Numbered from the stretch's first letter, positions 29,030-37,646 are shown. The stretch is DNA of 64,000 nt from Streptomyces sp. PR69 (GCF_026420845.1 NZ_JAOWCB010000004.1:248001-312000), one strand, 5' to 3'. Notes: generated by a model from the letters alone, not told the origin. Numbers and translations: made by a program.

Positions 29030-30094
29030 ATGGATGGTGTGACAGTCGAGGTGTACGCCGACCGGTTCCTGCAGAGCGCTTTCGACGCCATGGGCGACGA
29101 CCCGGAACAGATCCTCCATGCAGGAAGGATCGTGGGAGCCGCCAGGCTGGACGCGGCCGACGAACAGGCCGTGGTCTCCCATCTCGTAGTGCGTGGCTGG
29201 GCGAAGCGTGCGGTCAACCAGGCCAACGGCCGTTCTCCCCTCATCCGCTTGACCCGGGCCGGCGTGGCTAAGGCCCGTGAGTTGCGGGCCCACTCGGAGC
29301 CACGAGCCGAACGCGAGGCACATCTGAACAACGTGCTGCCTCACTGGGCGTATAACAACTCCCCGTCGGGAGGCTCGGCGGACTTGCAGAAGTTCGCCGC
29401 GGCCAAGGAGTGGTGGTTCTGCGGCACCGAGGTCACATGGCACGAAGTGGACGCCGCCGTCGCCTACCTGGAAGCCAAGGGCCTTCTTGTGGCCGACCGC
29501 ACCCCCCGGCCCCAACGCATTACGCTGACCGCCGACGGCATCGACTTCGTGCGCTCCAAGCAGACTCTGTGGTTCTTCCTGACCACCCGTCAGCAGCAGC
29601 CCGTCTCAAACGGCACCATCATCGTCGACAGTAATGTCGTGTATGGGCCGGTGCACGACAGTAGCCTGGCCGCCGGAGCAAGCAACGCCCAGACGGTGCG
29701 AGGGAACGTGACCGACCACAGCCAGCACTACCCCCAGGCCCTGCAGCCCAACATCAGCGTCGGTGACATCGGGGCGGGCGCCGCCGTAAGTTTCGGCAGC
29801 GGCCCCGCCTCCGCAGCATCCCGGGGCGGCAGCGCCATCGCTGGAAGCCACAACCAGCAGAACACCGGCCTGGAAGACGCCGACCTGATCTCGATTCTCA
29901 ACCGGCTCCGACAGGATCTGGGCGAGTATCCCGGAGGGAACGCGCTCATAGACGAACTCCAGGCCCAGGCAGCGTCCGAAGAGGACACGCCGGAACTGCG
30001 CAGCTCCATGTGGAGGCTCCGCATCGAACCGTTCGCCACCCGGTTCGGAATCGTGGGTTCGCTCGCCTCGATCGTGTCTCTGCTCCTCGGGTAG
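29030..30094 (+). CDS. Hypothetical protein with winged-helix-like N-terminus and C-terminal membrane segment
   Basis: I do not recognise this 354-aa protein. The first 190 residues contain two winged-helix-like units, each with a SHLVVRGWAKRAVNQ- or YLEAKGLLVADRTPRPQRIT-type strand pair. Residues about 195-290 are a glycine/asparagine/serine-rich stretch with repeating polar turns (NGTIIVDSNVVYGPVHDSSL, NISVGDIGAGAAVSFGSG). This is reminiscent of the linkers before membrane or effector domains in some bacterial signalling proteins. The last 18 residues (RFGIVGSLASIVSLLLG) are hydrophobic and could enter a membrane. The ATG at 29030 is chosen because it lies past the repeat; a GTG at 29039 is also possible. 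It is the first gene of the cassette-like array, next to the ATPase-HNH pair, so a defence role is conceivable but unproven. Confidence 0.6.
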   Translation: MDGVTVEVYADRFLQSAFDAMGDDPEQILHAGRIVGAARLDAADEQAVVSHLVVRGWAKRAVNQANGRSPLIRLTRAGVAKARELRAHSEPRAEREAHLNNVLPHWAYNNSPSGGSADLQKFAAAKEWWFCGTEVTWHEVDAAVAYLEAKGLLVADRTPRPQRITLTADGIDFVRSKQTLWFFLTTRQQQPVSNGTIIVDSNVVYGPVHDSSLAAGASNAQTVRGNVTDHSQHYPQALQPNISVGDIGAGAAVSFGSGPASAASRGGSAIAGSHNQQNTGLEDADLISILNRLRQDLGEYPGGNALIDELQAQAASEEDTPELRSSMWRLRIEPFATRFGIVGSLASIVSLLLG

Positions 30095-30119
30095 CTCCAG
30101 TCGGCTACTTACTAGTTTA

Positions 30120-30985
30120 GACCGTGTCCTATGTGGTGAGTCGGACGAGTCGTTTGTAGCAGCAGAGGGTGGCGGCGAGGCCGAGGAAGGCCAGGTAGTT
30201 GCGGGGGTGGCGTTCATAGCGGTGGCTGAGGCGGCGGTAGCCGGTCAGCCATGACATGGTGCGTTCGATGACCCAACGTCGGCGCCCCAACCGTTCGCTG
30301 GACTCGACCCCCTTGCGGGCGATGCGGACGCCGATGTGCTTGCCCCATAGCCATTTGCGCAGGTGGGGGACGTCATATGCCTTGTCGGCGTGGAGGCGCT
30401 GGGGTTTGAAGTAGCGGCCGCGGCGGGGGTCGTGTCTCGTTTGGTTGCCCTCGACCATCGGCTTCAACGCGAGGCTGTCGTGGGTGTTGGCCGCGGAGAG
30501 GCCGACGAGGAGGGGCAGTCCGTTCGCGTCCGACAGAACGTGCATCTTGGAACCCGGCTTGCCCCGGTCCACGGGGCTCGGGCCTGTGAGTTCGCCCCCC
30601 TTTTAGCCCTGACGTGCGCGGAGTCGAGCACGGCCCGTGAGAGGTCGAGCAGGCCGGCGTCGTCCAGGCGGTGCAGGATCTCCTCGTGGAGCCGACCCCA
30701 GACCCCGGCTCGCGACCAGAGCAGGAACCTGCGGTGGGCCGTCGACTTCGATATCCCGAAGCACGGCGGCAAGGCCCGCCAGGCACACCCGCTGACCAGG
30801 ACGTAGATGATCGCGGCGAACAGCGTCTCATCAGGCGTGTCCTGCGTCCCACCGCCCTGCGGCCGCACCTTCGACGGCGGGATCAGCGGCTCCGCGATCT
30901 CCCACAGCCCGTCCGGAACAATCCAACTCCACGTACCCCGCCCCATGCCGAGCCCAACGCCCGACTCACCACATAGGACACGGTC
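30120..30985. mobile_element. IS5-family insertion sequence, 866 bp
   Basis: Perfect 25-bp inverted repeats at 30120-30144 (GACCGTGTCCTATGTGGTGA...) and 30961-30985, flanked by TTA on both sides (30117-30119 and 30986-30988). A 3-bp TNA duplication is typical of the IS427/IS1031 subgroup of IS5. It landed exactly at the edge of repeat copy 2. Both repeats and the transposase look intact, which suggests a recent insertion. Confidence 0.92.
30129..30946 (-). CDS. IS5-family transposase, two frames joined by programmed -1 frameshift
   Basis: The first frame starts at 30946 (MGRGTWSWIVPDGLWEIAEP) and runs through an N-terminal DUF4096-like domain to VRAKRGANS. The second frame supplies the DDE part (VDRGKPGSKMHVLSDANGLP, then LHADKAYDVPHLRKWLW, then RRRWVIERTMSWLTGYRRLS, the D-E end). 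The frames meet at a slippery A4G6 run near 30598-30607; slipping back one base reads GCT AAA AGG GGG GGC GAA CTC and joins them in phase. Such -1 shifts are normal for IS427-type elements, so this is likely functional and not a mutation. Total about 270 aa. Confidence 0.88.
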
Positions 30986-31137
30986 TTACTGGTGAGCTCG
31001 CGTATTCAACTGTCGCGTGTTGTCGGTGCTCACGAGCTTGGCAGTGACGTTCCGTGATCTCCAGGGGTGTATCGGCTCCATGTCCCGCCGGTCTCGTTGA
31101 GGAGACGGGTGTGGTCTTGTCGTGGGAGCCGAGGGCG
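30986..31137. repeat. Recombinase 3'-end repeat, copy 2
   Basis: Starts ACTGGTGAGCTCGCGTATTC, matching copy 1 with two differences over 29 bp. Then come CTCCAGGGGTGTATCGGCTC and a run (31089-31134) identical to the 3' part of the recombinase gene at 32816-32861. On the minus strand it encodes TRLLNETGGTWSRYTPGDHG, a recombinase tail with the tyrosine. 31138-31227 is a short leader with no gene. Confidence 0.75.
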
Positions 31138-31227
31138 ATCGTTGGCCCGGGCGTAGGCATCCGGGAGGTGGGTGTCGCTGGGCGGGTGTGAAATGGGGGC
31201 AGGCGGCTCCATTGAGGAGGCATCGGG

Positions 31228-31800
31228 ATGGAAATCGACCCATGGGCGTGGGGCTGGGTGTCCATCGGCACGCTGTCCGCAGCATTCGCCACGGTGGTGC
31301 TGGCCGCCGTGACCTTTCACTTGGTCCGGCGTACGAAGGACATTGCGAAGGCCAGTGAAGCGGATCTGAAGGCGCAGTGGCGTCCCGTTCTTGTGCCCAC
31401 TCTGGAAGACCCCGAGCTGGCCCACGATTCGGATGCGAAGCTGCTGAGCCTGGTGGTACGCATCCGTAACGTCGGGCGCGGCCCGGCGCTCTATGTGCGG
31501 GCCCAGGTGGAGACGCCTCCCGCCAATGACCCCGGCGGGGTGAGCCCGCAGCATTGGTCGCCTGGGACGCTCGCGCCTGACGACGCCCAGGAGCTGGTCT
31601 TCCGGCTGCCCAAGGTTCCCGAGTTCGCTCAGCTCCTGCTGGACTACAGGGATCTGGCAGACAATACCCACGGCACCTCGGTGACCATCACCTTCCACGA
31701 CGGCAGGCCCTACTTCTATGACGTGCACCTCGTGGAGCACAAGGTCACGGTTCTCGGTGACGCCGTCTACCCGCAGGACGGCCTGAGGTCCGTCTTGTGA
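31228..31800 (+). CDS. Hypothetical membrane-anchored protein
   Basis: 190 aa, not recognised. ATG at 31228 with an excellent GAGGAGG 8 bp upstream. Residues 9-32 form one transmembrane helix (WVSIGTLSAAFATVVLAAVT), followed by a short basic/alpha segment (RRTKDIAKASEADLKAQWRP). Then a beta-rich soluble domain follows (LLSLVVRIRNVGRGPALYVR, TSVTITFHDGRPYFYDVHLV). The layout resembles small single-pass proteins of unknown function found beside defence genes in actinomycetes. It is alone between repeat copies 2 and 3, i.e. one gene per repeat interval. Confidence 0.65.
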   Translation: MEIDPWAWGWVSIGTLSAAFATVVLAAVTFHLVRRTKDIAKASEADLKAQWRPVLVPTLEDPELAHDSDAKLLSLVVRIRNVGRGPALYVRAQVETPPANDPGGVSPQHWSPGTLAPDDAQELVFRLPKVPEFAQLLLDYRDLADNTHGTSVTITFHDGRPYFYDVHLVEHKVTVLGDAVYPQDGLRSVL

Positions 31801-31814
31801 TCGCAGAGCGCAAC

Positions 31815-32124
31815 TTCAGCTCCGCGTATTGTCAGTTTCCCGAGGGGTCCAGCCCGATGGTGACCGTAGATGATCTCCAGCGGCGTACCGGCTCCAGGCG
31901 CCTCCGGCTTGGGTAGCCAGCTTGGCGGTGGTGACTTAGTGGTATCTGAGGGCGTCCGCGACGACGTGTTCGGGCATCTCCAGGACGTGCTCGCGGATCG
32001 CAGAGGTCCGGCCGACGGTGGTGGGGATGCCGAGGTCGTTGACCAGGGCCACGAGCGTTTCGGGGTGCATCGGCTGTCCGGCCCGGCGTCCAGGGAACAC
32101 GGGCGCTCGCCGGGGGGAGAGTGA
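31815..32124 (-). pseudogene. Recombinase 3'-end repeat copy 3 plus a decayed recombinase C-terminus
   Basis: Read on the minus strand, 32124 down to about 31820 encodes the end of a paralogue of the zinc-finger recombinase at 32751. It has EMPEHVVADALRYH, then an in-frame TAA, then VTTAKLATQAGGAWSRYAAG and DHLRSPSGW. The + strand 31950-32090 aligns with 32864-33010 over most of its length. No start or N-terminal part remains. The downstream stretch (TCCGCGTATTGTCAGTTTCC) matches the non-coding part of copies 1 and 2. It fixes the correct reading frame of this protein family's tail. Confidence 0.7.
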
Positions 32125-32143
32125 TCTGCTGGACGGGCAGGCG

Positions 32144-32650
32144 TCAGTCGCTGTCCGGTTCGGGTAGCGTCCGCGCTAGATCATCTTCTACGTCAAGGCC
32201 GAAGGACGCCGCGATGGTGGCCACCTGGAGGCCAACACCAGCGCGCAGTTCGCCGAGGGCCTCGCCGAACCAGTAGTCCTGCATCCTCCAGTGGTGTTCC
32301 CGGAAGAGGTGGCGGGAGGCAGTCGCCGCGTCAGCGTGGTTCTCAGTGGCACCGACCCGGTTCAGGAAGCTCACGCAGTAGCGGCGCATGATCCGTAGCG
32401 GCTCGTGCAATTCGGCGCGGATACCGCCCTCGCCGATCACGGTGGTCAGGAAGTCGCGGATCTCCAGGACCGAGGTGACACACTGTTCGGGCACCTCGTT
32501 GGTATACGTCGAGAACAGCACGCGGCGGGCCTCGACGAAGGTGAGGACCTTGCGGGCGACGGCGACATCGACCGTCGGTGGGTTCCAGGACACACCAAAA
32601 ATGGGCGTACTAATCCCGTTCACGCGCGCGATGATCTCGGCGAACTTCAC
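32144..32650 (-). CDS. Hypothetical protein, DUF6650-like
   Basis: 168 aa from the GTG at 32650 ([20 protein letters not shown]); the frame is open upstream to an ATG-type start at 32680. [30 protein letters not shown] and the helical rest ([40 protein letters not shown]) recall a family of unknown function I know as DUF6650, which often occurs next to mobile or defence genes. It is soluble, with no catalytic motif visible. It lies between repeat copies 3 and 4, opposite in direction to the other cassette genes. Family assignment is from memory. Confidence 0.6.
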   Translation of the reverse strand: MKFAEIIARVNGISTPIFGVSWNPPTVDVAVARKVLTFVEARRVLFSTYTNEVPEQCVTSVLEIRDFLTTVIGEGGIRAELHEPLRIMRRYCVSFLNRVGATENHADAATASRHLFREHHWRMQDYWFGEALGELRAGVGLQVATIAASFGLDVEDDLARTLPEPDSD

Positions 32651-32719
32651 CCTGCGATGTTCGCACGGCGAGGTAGGCAACGGAGCCCTGAAGCGCCCCT
32701 GTACTCGCAGGAGCTTCTG

Positions 32720-32865
32720 GCGAGGTTCCGTACTCAGCCGTCGTCAGGGCTCAGAGGAACCCAGCCTGCTGGTGATCGCCTATGTTCCCCGGGGGCGTAT
32801 CGGCTCCAGGTTCCGCCGGTCTCGTTGAGGAGACGGGTGTGGTCTTGTCGTGGGAGCCGAGAGCG
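32720..32865. repeat. Recombinase 3'-end repeat, copy 4 (in the recombinase gene)
   Basis: This copy contains the end of the near-complete recombinase gene and about 30 bp beyond. CCCGGGGGCGTATCGGCTCC and the run 32816-32861 match copy 2. CCAGCCTGCTGGTGA matches copy 1 and copy 3. It is the most complete copy and marks the array edge next to the recombinase operon. Confidence 0.7.
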
Positions 32866-34271
32866 TCCGCGACGACGGGAGCCGGCATTTCAAGGAGTTG
32901 TTGTCGGATGGCGGCGCCGCGGGCGGCGGCCACCGGGACACCGATCTCGTTGAGGAGTGCGGACAGGTGGTCAGGGCGGAAGGGCTGGCCGGCCCGGCGG
33001 CCGGGGAACAGCCAGGGGGACGCCTGGTTGGTGGCGGTGTTCATGTGGTCGCGGTCGGCGATGTAGTCCCGCAGCAGGGAGGCGGCGGGTTCGGGGACGG
33101 GTGAGGCCGGTTCCCCGAGCCGCAGGAGTACGGCCTCTCCGTCGTGGATCACATCGTCGACGGTGAGCCGGACGATCCGGGTGAGGGGTTGGGCATAGAG
33201 GAGCACGATGACGCCGGCGACGCGGAGGTTCGCCGGTGTGTCCGGGTCGGTCAGCAGCCGGCCGAGGGCGTCCAGGCGCTCGTCTTCGCTCAGCGCGGCT
33301 CGCCGGGTGGTCTTCATCGAGGGTATGGAGAGCGAGCGTCGGCAGTGGCGGCTCTGCATGGCCCAGTTGAGGAAGGCCCGAAGGCAATTGCGGCCGTGCT
33401 CGCTGTTCTCGGCCCACCAGGCGTCGACGTCGGTCTGACCGCAGGAGGCCAGGGCGGTGTTCCGCCCGGCGAGCCAGGCGAGGAAGGCGGTTGCGTGTTT
33501 GATCTGCTCGGCGGCGAAGCGGCGGATGCTGGGGGTGATGTGGCCGCGGTCGGCTCGTGCACGCAGTCGGGGAAGGACGCGCCAGGTCGCGAAGAGCCTG
33601 ATCGTCTTCGCGTGCTCGGGGTCAGCGATATCGGCCAGATGACCGGGCAGCCAGCGCTGGAAGGAACAGATGTACTTGTCGACGGCGGGCAGGACCCCAC
33701 TCGCCATCAGCAGTTCTTCCAGGTGAGCGGCCGACCGCCAGGGCTGGAGTTCGTGGAAGGCGTCGTGCGTCAGCGGGATCTGGCCGAGGCCGAGCTGCCG
33801 GAGCCGCTCGGAGGCGTTTCCCGGTTGGTCTCGGCGCATGGCCAGCCAGGCCAGCCCGCTGCTGGGCTTGTCCATCGCCACCAGCAGGTCGAACAGCGGT
33901 GTCAGTTCCGGGCGGACGCGGCCGGTGCCGTCGTCCAGCAGAGTGGTGAGCCGATCGGCGAGCGTGCAGCGTTCGCAGAGCCGCCCACGCAGGAGCTTGC
34001 CTTCGAAGCCGCAGCGTGAGCAGTCGAAGGTCTGGGAGAAACCGGCGCAGGTCGCGCAGATCGCGGCGCCGTCGCCGGGGCGGAGGCCGGGAAGTGCCCG
34101 GTCCTGGCCGCATCCGGGGCAGGTGCCCCGTGTCCGGACCGCGCGGTCCGAGCAGGTCCGGCAGACGTATCCGTCCGGCCAGCGGGCGGCGAACCAACCA
34201 TGACGTTCGCAGCGGGCGCAGGTGCGCTTGTGCCAGCGTTCGCACTCTTCAGGGGTGTAGGCGGGGCTCAT
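32735..34271 (-). pseudogene. Zinc-finger tyrosine recombinase, frameshifted before its catalytic tyrosine
   Basis: As the frame stands it is a 506-aa protein (stop at 32751). The N-terminus has four CxxC-type zinc motifs (CARCERHGWFAARWPDGYVC, CPGCGQDRALPGLRPGDGAA, CSRCGFEGKLLRGRLCERC). The middle is helical and the C-terminal half is a tyrosine-recombinase fold (LSEDERLDALGRLLTDPDTP, then RVAGVIVLLYAQPLTRIVRL with the first arginine). After VVADALGSHDKTT the frame reads PVSSTRPAEPG; one base further the expected tail RLLNETGGTWSRYAPG appears and ends at 32735. A one-base deletion near 32836-32841 therefore removes the probable nucleophile tyrosine from this frame. The same deletion is present in repeat copy 2. 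Last gene of an operon with an XRE regulator and an integrase. Confidence 0.75.
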
Positions 34272-34603
34272 GCGTCGGGCAGGATGCGGGCCGCGCGGGG
34301 CCGCAGCTTGGCGACGTTCGCGGACAGGGCCGGAAGGTCGCCGGTGGCGGTCTTGCGGACCCCTGCGTTCTCGGCGGTGGTGGCTACCAGGTCGGCCGGG
34401 GTGCAGGCGAGGATGTCGCAGAGCGCGGCCATGACCTGCAACGACAGCCGTTCCGGGGTGCCGGAGACCAGACGGTGGACCTGGGAGGCGGACAGGTCGA
34501 TCCCGCGTTCACGCAGCAGCGGGACCAACTCGGTGGCTGTGAAGATCTGATGCTGGGCCATCACCTCGCGCAGCCGCCAGGTGTAGCCGACCTTACGCTT
34601 CAT
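34268..34603 (-). CDS. XRE family helix-turn-helix regulator
   Basis: 111-aa DNA-binding protein of the XRE (Cro/CI) type: LREVMAQHQIFTATELVPLL, then IDLSASQVHRLVSGTPERLS as helix-turn-helix, LQVMAALCDILACTPADLVA as dimer helices. ATGA overlaps link it to the integrase upstream and the recombinase downstream. Palindromic sites near the integrase start are its likely operators, so it probably represses the recombinase operon. Confidence 0.9.
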   Translation of the reverse strand: MKRKVGYTWRLREVMAQHQIFTATELVPLLRERGIDLSASQVHRLVSGTPERLSLQVMAALCDILACTPADLVATTAENAGVRKTATGDLPALSANVAKLRPRAARILPDA

Positions 34604-35751
34604 GCGTTCCTCCCGTTCCGGGTCTGAAGGGCCGCGGCGATGGTGTCGTCCAGGTGCCGGCGCAGGGTTCGGGTGCGGAAGTCCGACGAGACACAGGTGT
34701 AGATGGAGGTGGTGCTGGCGTGCTCGTGACCGACCTGTTCCTGGACGAAGCGGGGGTCCCAGCCGTCCTCGATCAGGTGGGTGACGTAGGACCTTCGCAG
34801 CGAGTGGAAGTCCAGTCCGTCGTCCAGGCCCAGGGCCTCGCGGTATGCCTTGAAACGGGAGTTGATCCGCTGGCAGCCGATCCGCAGACCCCGTTCGGAC
34901 GGCCAGGCGGCCGGATTGCCGTCAGCCCCGAAGTGGGGCCGGACCTCGGTGAACCACTCGTCGAGGACATCCGGGGTCCAGTCGAACACGGTCAGCACCC
35001 CGCGGCGCTTGGGCGGCGAGCCCTTCTTCGCCTTGCCGAACCGCACCTGGCATCGGCCGTACTCGCCGAACTCGGCCCCGTGCGGGTTCCGGCCGAAGTC
35101 GGCCGCGTCGAGCATCCGTGTCTCGTTGCGCCGGGTCCCGTAGGCGTAGGCCGTCTTGAACACAGTGGCGTCCCGAAAAGCTGGCAGCCAGCCCTTGCGG
35201 CCCAGCGAGCGGATGCGCGCGACCTCGTCGTCGCAGTAGGCGAAGAAGGCGTGCAGCTCAGCCTTGGTGAACGCCCGCTTCTTCGGGTCGGACTCGTTGT
35301 CCTGGACATGCACTGCGGTGTTCCACTCGTGCACCACCTGGACCGGGTGAGTGCCGAAGCGTTCCTCGCAGGTGGCGGTCCACTCATAGAGGGGGTCGGT
35401 CACGAAGTGGCAGAAGGACCGGACGGCCTCGGAGTACGAACGGATCGTCGAGCGCTTCAGATCGCGCAGTGAGCGCAGGTCCCCGAGCCACTCGTCGACC
35501 ATCGCCGGCGTCCAGTTCCATGGGTAGGTGTTCACGTACGCGGCGAACGCCTTCACCGCGTTCTCCCGTCCCTCCACGGTCGTCCGGGCCAGATTCCGCG
35601 CCAGCTGCTGATTGGCGAACCCCGTCAGCATCGCAGTGAAGACCTGTTCCTCCGGCCGCAGCAACGCGACCCCGTCCACCAGATGCAGCCTCGCCGCACC
35701 CGGTATCGACCCGTTGAACCCCACCGATCCACCACTCTCCGTGACTCGCAT
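34600..35751 (-). CDS. Tyrosine-type site-specific recombinase/integrase
   Basis: 383-aa phage-type integrase. The SAM-like core-binding domain is at residues 30-130 (FANQQLARNLARTTVEGREN). The catalytic domain has the first arginine in AYAYGTRRNETRMLDAADFG, then HSLRRSYVTHLIEDG (HxxR), then VGHEHASTTSIYT with histidine and the nucleophile tyrosine. All catalytic residues are present. It starts at 35751 inside a palindromic operator. Together with the XRE protein and the zinc-finger recombinase it forms a three-gene recombination operon, comparable in plan to recombinase-trio elements. It is therefore the only recombinase of the array with a complete active site. Confidence 0.92.
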   Translation of the reverse strand: MRVTESGGSVGFNGSIPGAARLHLVDGVALLRPEEQVFTAMLTGFANQQLARNLARTTVEGRENAVKAFAAYVNTYPWNWTPAMVDEWLGDLRSLRDLKRSTIRSYSEAVRSFCHFVTDPLYEWTATCEERFGTHPVQVVHEWNTAVHVQDNESDPKKRAFTKAELHAFFAYCDDEVARIRSLGRKGWLPAFRDATVFKTAYAYGTRRNETRMLDAADFGRNPHGAEFGEYGRCQVRFGKAKKGSPPKRRGVLTVFDWTPDVLDEWFTEVRPHFGADGNPAAWPSERGLRIGCQRINSRFKAYREALGLDDGLDFHSLRRSYVTHLIEDGWDPRFVQEQVGHEHASTTSIYTCVSSDFRTRTLRRHLDDTIAAALQTRNGRNA

Positions 35752-35783
35752 CAGATGCGAGGAAATCGCATCCTATGCGAGTC
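35743..35783. promoter_or_regulatory. Palindromic operators at the integrase start
   Basis: TCGCATCAGATGCGA (35746-35760) and TCGCATCCTATGCGA (35766-35780) are adjacent near-perfect palindromes; GACTCGCAT/ATGCGAGTC also form an outer inverted pair. The first overlaps the integrase ATG (35749-35751), which suits autorepression by the XRE regulator. Confidence 0.75.
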
Positions 35784-35928
35784 GCCAGGAAACCAGCAGT
35801 TCAGCCCCCTGCGTGAGTGGCAGCAAGGCTCCGCGTGCCGCTACTGTCACCGGTAGCTCGGGCACCCAACGTGACCACCCCGCAGCATGGTTGATGCCCT
35901 CCTTCGGAGCGATTCGCATACCGTCGCC

Positions 35929-35948
35929 AATTCGCATCTGATGCAATT
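35929..35948. promoter_or_regulatory. Third operator copy upstream of the recombinase operon
   Basis: AATTCGCATCTGATGCAATT is nearly palindromic and shares the core GCATCWGATGC with the operators at 35748-35758. A further half site, TTCGCAT, is at 35913-35919. The rest of the gap 35752-36082 shows no gene. Confidence 0.65.
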
Positions 35949-36082
35949 GACGGTGATTGGATCAATGGAACCGTGATTGACGCTGAGATTGATCTCTAAA
36001 TCGGCGGATACACCCCTGCGGGACGTGGACGCATGCGGTCGGGCCGGCGTCGGGAAGGAGTGGTTCCTGACCCGGGCCCGGG

Positions 36083-37177
36083 TCACCACCTCTGGGGCTG
36101 CACAAATCCGCCGAAGGGCCGACGCCACTCGTTGGTGGCGTCGCGCCTCTTGAGTACTTCCTCGACGACCGGACCCGCCTCTTTATCGAATGCGCCGTCC
36201 CGGAGCACCACGCGGTGACAGACCATGCCGCTGCTGTCCTCCTCAAAGTCCTTCCACTTCCCGCTGTCGTACCGCTTGGAGGGCCGGTGTACGTCGAGGA
36301 GCTGGAAGGCTTCGAGTGGCTTGTGCGTCTCGTAGGTGTCGCGGCCGACGCCGTAGAAGCCGTGGCGCACGTTGCTCAGCACGTACCCGACTGTCATTGG
36401 GGCTCTGCCCTCGGGAGCCACGTGCATGGCGTCAAACTTCATGACGTCGAACCACATCAGCAGGGCCGCGATCTCGCTGTTGGTGAGCACGTGGACCCAG
36501 CCGTTGGTAAAGAACCCGACGGGGATCTCAAGGAAGCGCTCGTCATCGGCCGGCACGGTGTACGGGATGCTCGCGGCGCCGGTGTCCTTGCTCTTTCCGT
36601 TCTCGCACAGGAGCAGAACGCCACGGCGGACCTGCCCCTTAATCCCGGTTGCCGACTTGAGTAGCCCCATCTCCTCAAGTGCCTTCATCGCTTGGGCGAT
36701 CTGCCTGATCTTGTTCGTGCGGACCGAGGACGCCTGGACGCCGGGCCCGGCGTACTTGGCGACGGTCGCCACCAAGCCTTCCCAGGAATCGGTCTTCTGG
36801 GCGTCCGGCTCGATCGGGTACGGCTGGGGCCACTCCTTGCCGACCGCCGCCTCGCACTGCGCCGCAAACAGCATCAGGAGGTACAGCTTCAGGGTGAGCC
36901 CTTTCGGCGTGATCATCTGTGCGGAGAGCGGGCGCTCGGCCCGAGGCAGCGGCTTCCTCTCGGTCTCGACCGTCCCACCGAACTTCTCCAGCCTCACGAA
37001 GGACCGCCGCACGCGCACAACCTGCGGCTTCTTGCCTCGCGCGTGGATCTCGCGGGCCTTCTTGATCGCATCGGGGAGCTCGCCCCCCATCAACGCCTGT
37101 AGCTGGTCCTTGCGGATCTCGACCTTGCCATCCCGCTCCTGCGCCACAGCTGCCCTCAAAAAGTCTGACGGTTTCAC
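36083..37177 (-). CDS. Hypothetical protein with winged-helix-like segment
   Basis: 364 aa from a GTG at 37177; not recognised. A basic N-terminal region (KKAREIHARGKKPQVVRVRR) precedes a helical block LTLKLYLLMLFAAQCEAAVG. A winged-helix-like segment follows (VRTNKIRQIAQAMKALEEMG with LLKSATGIKGQVRRGVLLL), and later EIPVGFFTNGWVHVLTNSEI with AALLMWFDVMKFDAM. This combination recalls plasmid replication or partition-type initiators, but I cannot assign a family. An inverted repeat lies just upstream, so it may be self-regulated. It is the last substantial gene before the right end of the Tn7-like element. Confidence 0.6.
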   Translation of the reverse strand: MKPSDFLRAAVAQERDGKVEIRKDQLQALMGGELPDAIKKAREIHARGKKPQVVRVRRSFVRLEKFGGTVETERKPLPRAERPLSAQMITPKGLTLKLYLLMLFAAQCEAAVGKEWPQPYPIEPDAQKTDSWEGLVATVAKYAGPGVQASSVRTNKIRQIAQAMKALEEMGLLKSATGIKGQVRRGVLLLCENGKSKDTGAASIPYTVPADDERFLEIPVGFFTNGWVHVLTNSEIAALLMWFDVMKFDAMHVAPEGRAPMTVGYVLSNVRHGFYGVGRDTYETHKPLEAFQLLDVHRPSKRYDSGKWKDFEEDSSGMVCHRVVLRDGAFDKEAGPVVEEVLKRRDATNEWRRPFGGFVQPQRW

Positions 37178-37186
37178 CGCTACCGT

Positions 37187-37263
37187 TTGATCCGCATGGC
37201 TTCGCTATCCAGTTTCAATGTCATCTTCAACTTTGACTATCGACTCGACGCCATGCGGATCAA
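37187..37263. repeat. Perfect 14-bp inverted repeat upstream of the 36083 gene
   Basis: TTGATCCGCATGGC (37187-37200) and GCCATGCGGATCAA (37250-37263), 49 bp apart, starting 10 bp upstream of the start codon at 37177. The spacing would allow looping by a dimeric regulator. Confidence 0.7.
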
Positions 37264-37409
37264 TCCGTCGACCAGTGTACCTCAGACCCTGTCAAGTCCG
37301 CCGCACCATGGATCTCACGAGCTGGAACCCCAGCCGTTGAGGTCCCACAGGCCCAGGACAGAGAGCCGGCAAGCAGAACTGCCCTGGTACCTGTACGCAC
37401 AGGAAAGAG

Positions 37410-37646
37410 GTATTCCTCCTGACTACCACCGACGGTACCCCAGTAGATCCGACAGAGCGCCAGCCCTTCGTCTCCGTGAGCAGGAGGCGCCCCGAGGGAG
37501 CACTCGCCTGGTGCCAGTTCGGGTTCTCCGTTCTCTGCGTTGGTTCCGGGGTCGCCTTTTGCTTCACCGGCTTCCCCTTCGTCGGCGGCCCGCTCATCAC
37601 CGCCGGAACGTGCCTTCACGTCAAGGTCGAGATCAACCCTCGCTGA
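37410..37646 (+). other. Open frame without start codon, possible remnant of a small membrane protein
   Basis: 79 codons beginning VFLLTTTDGTPVDPTERQPF with two hydrophobic stretches (FGFSVLCVGSGVAFCFTGFP). The frame extends upstream to a stop at 37338-37340 with no ATG or GTG; the only in-frame GTG is inside it (FVSVSRRRPEG). It reads like a small conjugative-element membrane protein that lost its start. It ends just before a strong terminator. Confidence 0.4.
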
